Shown here: one piece after another, positions 12,000 through 24,000 of the stretch | Position numbering within the stretch: the stretch's first letter is position 1 | How the letters are laid out: each line of letters begins with the position of its first letter | Assembly (NCBI RefSeq): GCF_001949145.1 | Contig: NW_019091386.1 | Location: forward strand, 397,435 to 461,434 | DNA from: Acanthaster planci | Taxonomy: Eukaryota; Echinodermata; Asteroidea; Valvatida; Acanthasteridae | Direction: 5' to 3' | DNA: 64,000 nt | Program-made: the position numbers and the translations under genes | The notes under the pieces: generated by a model | What the model was told of the DNA's origin: nothing | Database searches by the model: none | Seen by the model: only the letters and a program-made list of their open reading frames with translations

Positions 12000-12460
12000 C
12001 GTTACATTCTGAAGTTCCTAATCGTTCAAATAACGTCAGAAAAAAACGTCAGCAACAAAGCATTTCAGCAACGTTAGGATAACGTCATAAAAAATCTTCC
12101 TGACTTCTCAAAATAAGTTATAAACATGACGTTGTGGTGACGTTGAAATAACGTTAGTTGCCCGACGTCAAAAGCAAACATTTAAAAGACGTCAAGATAA
12201 CGTCATCGGAAAACGTCTTCCAAACTTCGCAAAATAAGGTTTAAAATGGCGTTGTTGAGACGTCAAAATAATGTTAGTTGCCCGACGTTAGAAAACCATT
12301 ATCTAAAAGACATTAGCATAACGTCGTCAAAAAAAATTTCCCACCGTCGCAAGTCAAGGTCGGAATTTGACGTTACGGTAACGTCCTGACAACGTCATTG
12401 TCTAACGCGACCAAACTTTAACTTTCCAGTAACGTCATGGTGACGTTATGTGTTTGCTGG
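12000..12460. repeat. 120-bp tandem repeat dense in AACGT/GACGTC motifs
   Basis: Diverged tandem copies with a 120-base period: the string GTTAGTTGCCCGACGT recurs at 12153 and 12273, and the stretch from about 12031 aligns less well. Every copy is packed with TAACGTCA, GACGTC and AACGTTA strings. The block ends with TGTGTTTGCTGGGG, which looks like the end of a DNA-transposon-derived repeat. No coding potential. Confidence 0.75.
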
Positions 12461-13068
12461 GGAACGCCTCAAGTTGAGCACGGCCAGTGAAAGCGAAGAA
12501 CATCTCCGGGTGACACTTGGATACCACGACTTCTTTTAACTCTAAAAGGTTATTGACCTCACACACTTTTTTGTGGAACACGAATCAAGGTTCACTCTTG
12601 CTAACCACACTATCCAAGCTCGCTGGTGGCAGCTGATCTAGCTCTCACGATATATTGCAAAGGGAAATTGCAAAGGACTATGGGAAGCTTACTGTTGCGC
12701 GCAGGTGTCAAGCCCACGTGAAAGGTTTACCCGTTGGATCGTTCAGGAACTTGATTTAGATTTAAGGTCACCAACTACGAACTGAATGAGTGTAACAGAA
12801 GCTGACGAGCTCAGTCCACTAGAGGGCGCTTATAATGCACTGTCAATTCGGTTTGTAAGTGACTTCTTCACTTCGCACTACTGATTGCAAGCTCTTATTG
12901 GACAAACATTTAAGTTGTGCGTTAACTTCCGGTTCCATGGTTGACTTGTCCCAGTCCCTATTATATAGGGACCGGAAGGTAGCTGGGGTTTAACGTGCGA
13001 GATTAGCCCTGGCAATTTCGATGCTGAATATGGACATTTTTGTCAGACCAATAACGTTACAGCAAGAA
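12461..13068. other. Intergenic, no gene seen
   Basis: Non-coding DNA. A small perfect palindrome CCCTATTATATAGGG lies at about 12956-12970. Nothing else stands out. Confidence 0.5.
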
Positions 13069-13337
13069 GCTTGTTGTTGTTGTTTTAATGGCACTTTCAG
13101 CTATTTAGGCCATTTGTGCCAATAACTATACCTTTATTAAATTAGCATCACATTTCGGAGTTAGGAAGAAGTCCCATTTTTAGAGGCAGGAGGAAACCGG
13201 AGTAGCTGGAGAATACCTGCGAGAGAGTACGGACTGGAAACCAAATGTACTTAAGTCCTGGGCCCAGCCGGGACTCGAACCCGGGCCTCATTGGTACAAA
13301 GCAAGGAAGCACTGAACCGCTACGCTAACCTGACCCC
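13069..13337 (-). mobile_element. tRNA-derived SINE, full length
   Basis: Read on the minus strand, this starts with a tRNA-like head: GGTTAGCGTAGCGGTTCAGT resembles the A box and GGGTTCGAGTCCCGG is a clear B box. A body follows (TCCGGTTTCCTCCTGCCTCT) and it ends in a (TGT)n/(CAA)n tail at about 13069-13085. The same body without the head recurs at 27540-27747, which shows it is a dispersed family. Confidence 0.85.
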
Positions 13338-14645
13338 CCCCCCCGGCTGCGAGAAGCGAATGAAATACTAGTACTTATCCTTGCTACGCTTCTGTCGATC
13401 CCAGTAAGGTAATATTGTTCAATGATTTTCACCGAAAATCATTTTACGGAATTTTTTTTCAAATCAGTGGTTATTGTGTTAAATTTTTAGATATGTGAAC
13501 AATTTCTGGTGAAGTTTTTTTTTCGGGGGGGTAATAAAGAAGAAAAAGCAAAATAGGCTGTCAGCTCTAGCTTGATTTTTGCATTGAGTGGGCATCGTTT
13601 CCTCATTTACATTCAGACAGCTGGATTCTGCTGGATTCATTACCTGCTACCGGTCCCTATGTTCGGAGGATGTCTGTAAGACGTCTGGAGACTACGTGTG
13701 GGAAGGGAACCAGTCTATTTCTATGCTTCCACGTAACTCTATGCGCAGTGGGCGTGGTTTAACGAAAGTGACGTCGCACTTACCTTTCTTTGCAAACGTC
13801 ACAAGCACAGCTCTAACCAAAACTTGCAGAACAAATCCAAAAGAATAATTCAAAAATCTCATGTAAATGTTACCGTAAATTATGTATAGAATTTAATGTC
13901 AGCATAAAATCTCTGTAATGCATGCAAAGAATAATGCCTACGCGTATTTTGAGGCAAAAGTAGTTATCAACTTCTGGTGAACTTTGGCCACCTGTGCAAA
14001 AATTGGCAGCCAATGTTTGCAAACAAAAGAGAGGTCTAGAAGCCGAACGAACATCATCCCGACAACCACCTCCTTCTACCCCGCCCCCCAACACTCCATC
14101 TCACGACCATGTCTCCATCGAAACGCAAGCCATTCGGAATTCTGCAATGCACATGTAATCCCAGGTTTCCCGGTAACAAACGTAGTACGCAGTGTTCTTG
14201 CCATCGTCCGCTGACTGTGCCCCTCTTCTGTTGACAACGCGAACGTGACAATCCTACGAACTCCTTAAATTTCGACCCTGTTTGGCTGTAAGTATCGCCT
14301 CCTTTATCGACAAAGATTAATTGCGCAGCCTGGGCATTTGTGCGACCTCAGTTAACTGGCACGAATATACCTCGAAGCAGGCTCCTCCATCAGGTGAGAT
14401 GATTATGTAGTCCAACCACCCTCGGTCTTGTATCAACCGATTGCCTTATCAACGAACCAGTAACCAGCACTTGTCGGTTTTTTCATTGTTAATGATTATT
14501 GAACATGATGAGCCATACCAGTGCGTACTTGACTTCAGATAGTAATGCTGCACAGAGTGAGGTTTACCATTGCTTGCTACCGAGTTAGACTACACACAGC
14601 GCGATCATAGCTGCTTCTCGAAGCACGACAGAACTTGTCCCGAAA
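13338..14645. other. Intergenic / upstream region of the class C receptor
   Basis: Begins with a C-run directly before the SINE head. Several short ORFs (13588-13848, 13984-14214) have no recognisable content. It probably holds the 5' UTR and promoter of the receptor starting at 14646. I cannot place a transcription start. Confidence 0.5.
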
Positions 14646-17600
14646 ATGATTGCAGTTGTACTGTGCGTTTGTTTGATGCCGGGGTCGCTATCCTATCATG
14701 TCTCTGTGCCGCACAAAGAAACACGCGAGTATTATTTCCAGCCGGGGGATTTCATTCTTGGCGGTCTGTTTTCGTTCCATGGGGCGATGTGCAGGGCAAA
14801 CCTCTCCGATGAGTTTCTCGTGTGGGAAGAGACCATGATCTTCGCCATCCAGCAGGTGAACGGGCGGCTGGACATCTTGCCGGACTTCAAACTGGGTTTT
14901 TACATCCGCGACGACTGCGACAGTGAAGATATTGCACTGTGGAGTGCTTTGAAGATTGCACAAGGGAGTCCTGCCGTGACACGGAATGAGACAGACACGG
15001 GACAGGTCATTGGAATAGTCGGCCCAGCTAACAGCGCTCTCAGCATCTACGTAGCTAAGGTAGGGTTTCTCAGTCAGCTACCGGTCATATCCGTCTACGG
15101 AACTAGCTCAGAACTCGGGAACTCCGACCGGTTTCCGTTCTTTCTACGGGCCGTGCCGCCGGACCATTACCAAGTCGAAGCCATTCTCGATATTCTGTTG
15201 GCCTTCGATTGGGTTTACACGGCTCTGATCTCCTCCATGGACTCGTACGGCGTCAACGGCGGTACGGAACTACTCGCCCGCGCTTACGAGCGAGGGGTGT
15301 GCTTCGGGTTTTCGCAGCGCCTGCAGGTTCGGCCATCCCGCGCCGAACTCGAAGCGCTCCTGGGGAAAATCCGAGCACTGAAAGACTTGTCCGTTATCGT
15401 CATGTTCGCCCACTCCGACCTCGTCCTGGAAGTGCTGAGCGCCGTTTCAGACTCAAATTTAGACCGGCATATCGTCTGGATTGGTACCGACGCCTGGCCG
15501 CGGGGATATCTGACCGGCAACCCCGTCCTCGCTCCAGTTGCTGCTGGAAGCATCCTGGTGCGTCTATACAAAGCAGACGTCCCTGGTCTCCATTGTTACA
15601 TGGTCTCTAAGGATTCGCGATTCACCGCAGTCAGTCTCTGGATGCAAGAGTGGTTCGACTCCCACCCAGGTTGTACAAGCCTGAGCCAGTGTCCCGTTAA
15701 GGGTGAGGGGCATGATGTCGCCGTCGTCCACAGCGTCTACGCCTTTGCTTACGCGCTGGACGCCTACGTGAATGCCGAGTGTCGAGGGTCGAGGGACTGC
15801 CCCGTAGACGGGAGGGTCCTGATGGATTATCTGCACAATGTCAGCTTCGATGTGGGCCACGGGCAGTTTGCCTTCGACGGCGACGGGGAACCCACGGGCC
15901 GATACCTGCTGAAGCAGATTCAATTTCGGGATGGGAAGTACGCTCAGGTTGACATTGGAGACTGGGACACTACCATCCCTGAGAGGCAGAACCGCTTACG
16001 GTTGAACTATTCCAGGCTGCAGTGGGAGAGCGGCTGGGACGGGCCGCCCAGTTCGGTCTGCGTAGAGCGGTGCAGCCCAGGATCTGTCCCTGTGCCCCTG
16101 CCGTCCAGGTGCTGCACGGGTTGCACGCCGTGCCTTAGTGAGCAGATCGTCAACGGCACCGACTGCCTCACCTGCCCGGATCGCCAGACTCCCAGCGAGA
16201 ACCGGTCGGTCTGCGAAGACATCATCCCACGTGGGGTCAGCTGGACGCACCCCATAGTTCTGATCACGGTACTCTTCGCCAGCCTGGGTGTGATCTTGGT
16301 CGCTGTCACCAGTGCAGGACTGTTCTACTACCGGGACCATGCGCTGATCAAGGCCAGCAGCCGTGAGCTGACGGCAGTCAACATTCTCGGCGTCACACTC
16401 ACGTTCTCCACCATATTTTCTCTCTATGCTTATCCCACCGTCGCCTCCTGCGCGGTGACTGAAGTCATGCTGTCCTGCTCCATCGCCATCCTCTTTGCCA
16501 CGTCTTTCCTGAAGGCCAACCGCATCTATCGGGTTTTCAAAGCCGGCCGGAAGACGCTCAAGAAACCCCGACTGATCTCACCGAAATATCAACTGGCCCT
16601 GGCGCTATCATTAATAGGAATTCAGGTGAGTAGGACGAAACAACTGGGCGTGACCAAACAAGACAATTCAACGAGCTGCAACAATGTTATGAGATATTGC
16701 ATTATAAGTAACGGTTGTACATTACACCTGACACTGAGATAAGGAGATGCAGTGCATTTTCCTCTCCGAATTGTTCTTGCTGATCATTCACTGAGGCTTT
16801 ATCATACTTTAATGACAGGCCATCTATTAAGGAGGTCCGCTTAAATTATTAGTTTAAGGACGCCAAGGCAAAGGAAGACGGGCGGAAAGAGTCCAAATGT
16901 AACTGTCTCAAAAAATACAGAGTTATATTTACAGGTCAAGTTTTGGGGGTTCAAATGTCCAGGTATGGTTACAATTAAATGATTCAAATCCTGTATTCCT
17001 TTGTTTTCTTCACGTGTAATTCCATAGTCCCCGGTTTCCTCGAATTCCCCAAATGCCAGGCCAGTGTGCGACCGTGGACTTGGCCTTCCAGAGAGCACCT
17101 AATAACAAATAGTGTGTGGAGTGAAGATCGAAACCCTAGTGTAAATCGTACGAGTCACCACGCAAACAGCTGAAGTAAAAAATCTAAAAATAGAATTTTT
17201 TTCAAAGTAAATGAATTGTGGGTGACTTACTTATGCCGTCCACATAGACAGGTTTGATGTGGTTGCATCAATTGAAACTCCGTCCAGAAGTTTGTCAAAC
17301 TAAAATAGATGAAAAAATATTTATATTGATTGTTTTATGTTCATAACATGTTCCTGTTTAAGCTTTGAAAAATGAGCGAAAATGTAGAAAACGGAATTCT
17401 TTCAAACAAATTTGTTTTGAAACAAAATGCTTATCCTGTCTGAGTAAGTCACGGTATTGACATGAGCCGTGTAAATGAACGGCCAAAACGCTCAAGTTTA
17501 TCTCCACCTCAGAAAACGTGACCGAGCGTACGCTTAGGTCACGTACACGGGAAAAAACTCAAGTTTGATGTTACGGATCGGAGCCATTGCTTACGAGGTT

Positions 17601-18546
17601 GGCGTGTCCCAGGGCTTGACAACAGTGATCTCTCTCGTCTCATCTCATCTCTCTCACTAAACTTCCGTGTTGATTTTTAACCATACCCCAAAATATTTAC
17701 AAGATTTAAGGACCTAAAGAGCATGCATCACTTTCAAGAAGTCTTTGCCTCAGCTAACAATTTCTTATTAGCAATTTGACCTGAAATCAGCAATATTAAC
17801 TCTTATTCCGCTTAAGTGTAGCATAAAATGCAATGATAAAAGTATCTATACCTTCAAATGTGAACATTTTTTTTGAAATTCCCTTCTGTGTTAGGTTTAA
17901 GTCACTTAATTAATTCATGAAAAGGGTTGTAAATCGTGTACCGTAAAGTACCGTATACTAGTATGCAGCTTTGACTTCAAGAAAATCTCACTGATACGTA
18001 TCCTTTTTATAAATGCTTCCCTTTTTGTGTGACTTTCTTCAGCTCATAATATCGGCCATGGCTGCTTTGGTGAACCCACCTGAGCCCCAGGTCCACTCTT
18101 GGTATCCCTGGGAACAATTCTGTCCACTCAGCTACAACTTCCTGGTGTCCGGCTGCTACAACCTCGTGCTCATTATGCTCTGCTGCTACTTTGCATTCAA
18201 GGCCCGAAAGGTGCCAGACAACTACAACGAGTCCAAGTTCATCGCCATCAGCGTATACTCCATGGTTCTCGTCTGCTTGGTAGCCGTGCCGGTCTACGTC
18301 ACCGCCTACGAGATGCTACTCAAGGTGGCCACTTGGTCGTTTGCTTTTATCTCCAACGGCTATCTGACCCTGGTCTTTATGTACTTGCCTAAGCTGTGCA
18401 GATGTCGGTTCGGGAAGCCCAACGGATCGGAGACGAACGAGAGCCGCGGGACCAGACAAGACAGCGAGGCATTCGGCAGGGGAGATAAGCTTTTCATTCG
18501 CACATGTAAAGTCAGCTCGACCATTCAAAATCAGTCAACAACCTGA
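14646..18546 (+). CDS. Class C GPCR, metabotropic glutamate receptor-like, two coding exons
   Basis: Exon 1 is 14646-16625 (donor CAG/GTGAGT) and exon 2 is 18043-18546 (acceptor TTCTTCAG), phase 0, giving 827 aa. Residues 1-16 are a signal peptide. About 35-460 form a Venus-flytrap ligand domain, 471-523 a Cys-rich linker, 535-770 seven membrane helices, then a short Ser/Thr-rich tail. TM signatures are mGluR-like: KASSREL, KANRIYRVF, SPKYQ and, in exon 2, NYNESKFIA. By hand alignment to mGluR1, the amino-group contacts S165, T188, D208, Y236 and D318 appear as S130, T153, D173, Y201 and D282. The residues that bind the distal carboxylate do not: R78 aligns with W60 and K409 with H356. An amino-acid sensor with a ligand other than glutamate is therefore likely. 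The intron falls in TM4. Extra 5' non-coding exons cannot be excluded. Confidence 0.9.
16626..18042 (+). other. Intron of the class C receptor gene
   Basis: A 1417-base intron with GTGAGT donor and a pyrimidine-rich acceptor ending TTCTTCAG. Reading through the donor meets a stop at 16742. Joining the exons in phase 0 restores an unbroken TM4 (SLIGIQ then LIISAM), which confirms the splice. No other feature is seen inside it. Confidence 0.9.
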
Positions 18547-18982
18547 GGGTACGAAGTTTTTTTTTTTTTTTTTTTTTTGCATGGTCGGCTGTTCTGCGTG
18601 TTTTTTTACATTAAATATTTCAGCTTGGAGACGAAACTTATTCGACAGTGTAAGGGGGAAACAGATCAACACCAGCGCGTTGCCATTTAAATTGCTAAAT
18701 CCGTTTGTCCCCATCAAAATGCGAAAACTGGCGCGTTTCTTAAACTATCATACAGGTGATTGCTAACCGTTTCTGTAAGTTCATAAAAGCAAGGAGTTTT
18801 ATTTCAACGCACTTTATTTAGTAAAGGTTAGAAAGTAATGGCTGTAGTTGAGCAGAATGCCGCGTAGAAAACCCATCTTTCCCCGAGTGGAACATCATTT
18901 TGAATGTTCTCTTCCGTTTCTTTTACTCTCAACCGGAGACTGTAGCATATTCTTGATAATGTAAGCCGCCTCTTCAGCAACG
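18547..18982. other. 3' flank of the class C receptor with poly-T run
   Basis: Non-coding. A T-run of about 21 bases (18558-18579) follows the stop codon closely. No clear forward AATAAA signal nearby, so the mRNA end cannot be placed. Confidence 0.45.
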
Positions 18983-19150
18983 CGGGTGATTCCCAATAGT
19001 GCACCTCCAAGAGTTTGCAACACGTTAGCCAATCGCGATGCGCGAAATCTGTCGACCCTTTCCAAACGCGCATTGGGTCGGCAGATTTCTCGCATCGTGA
19101 TTGGCCGGCGCGTTGCAAAGTCTTGGAGGAGCACTCCTGTGAATCGCCCC
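18983..19150. mobile_element. Hairpin MITE-like element, copy 2
   Basis: Same family as 10277-10449. It begins CGGGTGATTCCCAATAGTG and ends with the inverse GTGAATCGCCCC. Inner arms GCACCTCCAAGAGTTTGCAA and TTGCAAAGTCTTGGAGGAGC pair, as do ATCTGTCGACC and GGTCGGCAGAT. Compared with copy 1 the arm reads CTCC instead of CACC on both sides, so the two arms changed together. Confidence 0.85.
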
Positions 19151-20022
19151 TATTCGTCGAGGTTTGAATAAGTGGCCGGCAATGATCAGTGTCTTGGGAC
19201 AAGACAGTAAAACTGAAGGCTAATAAATCGTTCCCCAGTATCATTTTTATTTGCATCATCGCAGTCACTGCATTTATGTGTCGTTCGGAGACTTTTAGGG
19301 GGATGTAGGAGTTTCTGTAGTACTCTCTTGTGCATGTTTGGACACATTTTTTTGGGTAAAGTTCAGCTGTTTAAATTGTCGATGAGGGTTGCCGAAAATT
19401 CGTCAGTTTTGTCATTTACCTTGCCGTGTCTTTAAAGAGTACGAAAGGTCAGTTGGCTTGCAGGAAGAACAGTTCTATGTACGTCACTGTGAAACAACGT
19501 TGCTGTTATGGCTGCGGTTATTATTAGTGCTGTGATAATTATATTTTTGGGTGTTACTTCTGCACAGTACAGACAAGAAATAGGCATACGATAAAATTAT
19601 CATGGACAGAATGGGCCCGGAGCGCCTGTTACTGTAGTCTGATAAATAATATTTATAACTACACTGAGCGGATCCTACTGAGTCCGGACTTGGCTCTCTT
19701 ATCCGCTAATGTAAATAGCAAATAAAATAAAACACTATATTGGCAAGAAGTGAACTTCGAACAAGAGCCAAACATGCTCAGAACTAATCTTTATCATGTA
19801 TGTAAATGATGAATTTTTGTAAGTGCGATTGTAAAAATAATTTTCATAAGGTGGAAAATAAAATGCAAGGCAGAACCAAGTGAAATGAAACATGAAATGT
19901 TCACTTTTTTGGCGCCGTACGAACGAAATTTAAATGAAACCTTTGTAAAACGTCTGAATAAATCCTGACTGGGTACTTTCGTCTCCTGTGTACCGTAATT
20001 CCTGTCTGGTAATCCTTTCGAA
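19151..20022. other. Intergenic, no gene seen
   Basis: AT-rich spacer between two hairpin elements. Only short chance ORFs. Confidence 0.5.
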
Positions 20023-20152
20023 TACGGGCGATTCACAATAGTCGCGAAATTTGTCGACGATTTTCAAACGCACATTGGGTCGACAGATTCCCTGCATTGT
20101 TATTGGCCAATGCGTTGCAAACTCTTGGAGGCTCACCACTGTGAAACGCCCG
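20023..20152. mobile_element. Hairpin MITE-like element, copy 3 (internally deleted)
   Basis: Starts TACGGGCGATTCACAATAGT and ends GTGAAACGCCCG, the family termini. The left arm jumps from CAATAGT straight to CGCGAAATTTGTCGACGA. The CCAAGAGTTTGCAA to CCAATCA section is missing there but still present on the right (20105-20135). The element is 130 bases instead of about 170 and can no longer fold fully. Confidence 0.8.
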
Positions 20153-21076
20153 AGTTGGATGACATGCCGTCAGCGATCCACCGATCAGATGCAGGGAATT
20201 ATTTTGTTCAGGCAATGGACAATGGAGGGCCTTCCACCTATACACAAGGGTTCTATGTGTATGGACATGTTTGTTTGGTTTAGGTACCCAACCGAAGTAT
20301 GAGATAATAATCCAAGCTCAAACTGGTTTTCCAGAAACATCTCTAAACAGGCACAATCGACCATCGGCATCAAATTCGCTAGATTCCTGCCCGTGTTCAA
20401 TATGTCGTGAACCGTTACTTTCAGAGGTTCCGTGATCGGGACCGCTTGTAAGCCTTTTCCTGTAAATTAAGCAGGGACTTTTGGCGCCCAGCTTGGGGTA
20501 TTTTGTTCACGAAAACCTCCAACTCGTCGGCCTGTTTGCACGAAAGCTGGATTAAATAAATTATTTTAGTCCACTAGTGCAGAGTTTTTCTACAATTTGG
20601 CTAACGGGGGATTTAGGGAAGTGAGGTTAAAAAAATTGCTTGGCTAACCCTCGTAAACTTGAAAAGAAATTTGTCCTACTGGTCGTTATCTTCAATTTTC
20701 AATGAAACGAAGTCACTGTCTTCCCGACCGTCACCAGGCGGTCGCGCGCTATTTCTCACTGATTTTGAGCCGTGTTTTTTTTTTTTTTATATAGAATTCA
20801 ACCCTAGCCTTTTGGTGCGCGTTACGGTCACAGTGCGCATACTGTTATTTGTAAATAGCGCCCTCTTTGACTAATGGGAGCAAAAGGGCCATATACTTTC
20901 GATTTGACATTTGATTACCTCTTGAGGGGGCTACATTCAGTTTTTAGACGGAGGTGGCTCTGTGTTTATAGCAACTGCTCTGCTGGGTGGTGTGCTTGGG
21001 AAGAAAGATTTTTTTTCAGAAAACAAATCTAGCTTTACTTTGTTTCCTATCATTCTGGTAATTATCGTGAAGGATC
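20153..21076. other. Upstream region of the coiled-coil gene
   Basis: Non-coding sequence leading to the proposed first coding exon at 21077. Contains a T-run at about 20776-20789. The true 5' UTR is probably near the right end but no start site is evident. Confidence 0.45.
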
Positions 21077-24000
21077 ATGGAACTCGATGGAGGAAAAATA
21101 AGTGTTTTGGATGGTTATTCGCCTGGTAAGTAGGGAAAGCCCGGCCAATTACTCGACAAACATGACAAATGAAATGGTGCATGGATTACGTAACGTTAGT
21201 TCACAGAGTTAGGCCTAAATAACCTCTACGACTTACACTGCAGCCTATGCCCACATGGCTTAGGCAACATCGTAAGGATTTTTTTCCTTTAACAAGCATC
21301 AATTCTCCATTATGTCCGTTGCTGCTGCAAATGCTCAGTCTCTGTTTGTCGCCATTGTAACTTGTAAGGCGCATAGGCCTAAGTAAAAGTTAAAAAAAAT
21401 TCAATAATTTCTAACAGGGCCTAGAGTAGAGGCCAGGGCCAAATTGCATGATTAGGTTTAACACTAAGCCAGCTGGCTTTGGGGGTTGGAATCTTCCCCT
21501 TGATTCTCCAATATACACAGTGCAGGTTTTCCATGCCAGATCTTCATGATTTTTATCTCGTAATAGGCCTACCTAGGGCATATAGTTTTTATGTCTTACA
21601 AGTATTTTGACACCAGGTCAGTCATCGCAATGGGTGCAGACCATTAAGCCTCAGGCTGCGACATAAAAAGGATCATTACAACAATACTTTGTGTCAGGTT
21701 GAATCGAAACCTCACATAGGCCTATGCACTCATAATGATTGGCTCTGTGTGCATGCAAAATTAAAAAACTTACCCTGCGTGTCCACCTCGTGCCGTGCTG
21801 ATAAAACAGTAAACGCAGTACGGGTAGGTTTGTGGTCAAATATCCACTACCAATGTCAAATCCTCCAATAATTTGCCCCCTCCCCCGTTCCTTTTCCTGC
21901 ACCCAGCCAAGATCTTTGAGACGCGCCTCTTGGAGGTGAAGCAACACGAGAAGCAGGAGCTGTCAGCCGAGAGAGCCCAGGTCCTCTTTGAAGTCTTTGA
22001 CGAAGTATTACCCCAGCTTGGTATCTTCAGAAATGTTCTCAAGATGGTGCGAGATGAAATATTTGGTGAGATTTAAAAGCCATCAGAAAAATCAGCATAG
22101 AAATGTCAGGTTCTTCAACTTACGCGGTTCATAAAGAAAATTTTTGATGTCAGAAAAAATCTTCCATCAGAAAAATCTGCTTAAAATTTGAACAAAATTT
22201 CTAAAAACAAAAAGAAGTAAATCCACACAATTTTTTGTTTTTGTTTCTACATTTGTTAAATTTGACTTTTTATTTCCTGAACACATGTAGTCATAACATC
22301 AAGGTTAAAAAACAGTGAAAGTGAAAGCTCCATACTTTATCTAGAGTAATTTCAGAGAAGTGTTAGCCCGGAAATCCATCTCAATCTTGGAAAAATTTGC
22401 TATGGTATAAAAAGTCCATGCTGTAAAAATTGCAGACAAGACACTGTTTTTTGACTCTACCTAAAAACAAATTGTTCATCAACAGAGGCGGTCTACAGTG
22501 ACCAGTATACGAGCTCCAAGGAGACACGCACACCTTACAACACAGCGACCAACGTCATCACCGACAGAAAAGAAGAAGACCGGACATTTATCCAGCGGAT
22601 CCCCTACTTCACACTGGTCCAGAGAGTTTACGCTGAGAGGTATGAAGTACCCTGCATGTATTCCTTACAGCGTCCGGACCCATTGACGATTTTGTCACAG
22701 CCAATACCTGTATCGGCAAAAGAGCTTAAAAAAACAGACCTCACTTTCAAAATGGTGAAAGTATCATCAGCCGTTAGGGTTGAGTCAATTTGAATAATTT
22801 ACTATTTGAATATTCGACCTTCAATTCCGTTAAATATCTGAATATTCAGTGTAGCAATAGGCAAATTGTTGATGAAAAAAACATATACATAATCAGTTGC
22901 AATAATGCACACAATTGTACATTATAATCACTATAATGGTGTCTTACATCAGGGAGTATCTCCAGCCATGATTTAGCAAGATTTAGAGATGAACAATACT
23001 TCTTGTCCTGTTGAAAATTTCTATTCATTTTAAATTTTTTAATGAATAATTTACTTTTTGAATTGTTGTAAGATTTCTGTCACTTTTCATTTGAATATGC
23101 ATGAAGCAAGCCTTCTTAGTGCAGTTGTTCTCATTTAAAATGAAAAAAAAATTCTGTTTACCATATCATGAATTTTGCATGCGAATATTCAAATTTTAAA
23201 AATAATATTTGAATATTCGATAATTGATCAACTATTTGGATATTTGGCACAGCCCTATCAGGTGTTTTGGCTTCTGGTTCGTTTTAAGGACGAGATGAGG
23301 TGGCAAAACTTTCTGTGATAGTGCAAATCAAATTTGTTAAGTGGTGACTGCCTGAAGACTGGTAACAGAGGAATTTTGTTCACAAGTTGAGAGGTGACCA
23401 ATTACTTTCTGTCTTGTGGCACGCAGACACGAGGAGGCAGACAACTTGCGGGATGAGATCGAGATTCTCGAGAAGCGTCTTGCCGACAAAACGCAGCAGC
23501 ACGAGGAGACGGCAGCAGTCGTAGCCTCTCAGAGCACCGAGATTGCAGAACTGAAGGACGAAATAGTGCAGGCATTACAGAACGTCGAAGACAGTGAGGT
23601 TGAGATTGAGAAGTGAGAAGATGACATTTACCTCTTTCCCCCTGACTTTAATACATAAAACCATTTTTTTTTTCAATCCTTGGGGGAATATGGCCCAGTG
23701 GGTAAGGTCTGTGACCAGTGGTCAGAACATCAGGGGTTCAAATCTGCTGGTCATACGTTGTGTCCTTAGGCAAGCCCCTTTACCCTAATTACCTTTTCCA
23801 CATCCAGGACAGAGTAGGCAGCACCCTGCTGTGGACTGGCATCCCATCCAGGGAGCAAAGAAAAACTTTCAGTCATTTTGTGCCAACCGTAGCTAAGCAT
23901 TTGCTAAAGATAGTAAAAACATGAATTTACTTGAATACAGATATTAAGTTGAGCCAACCATCCTAATGTCTGAAGTGACTCTCCTAAAACGCTCATCGGT

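Noticed and set aside
13258-13337. Possible tRNA gene on the minus strand
   Set aside because: A and B boxes are present but the acceptor stem does not pair and the sequence continues into a SINE body found elsewhere in the window.
15209-16340. Alternative-frame ORFs within the class C receptor
   Set aside because: They lie fully inside the ligand-domain exon and show no domain of their own.
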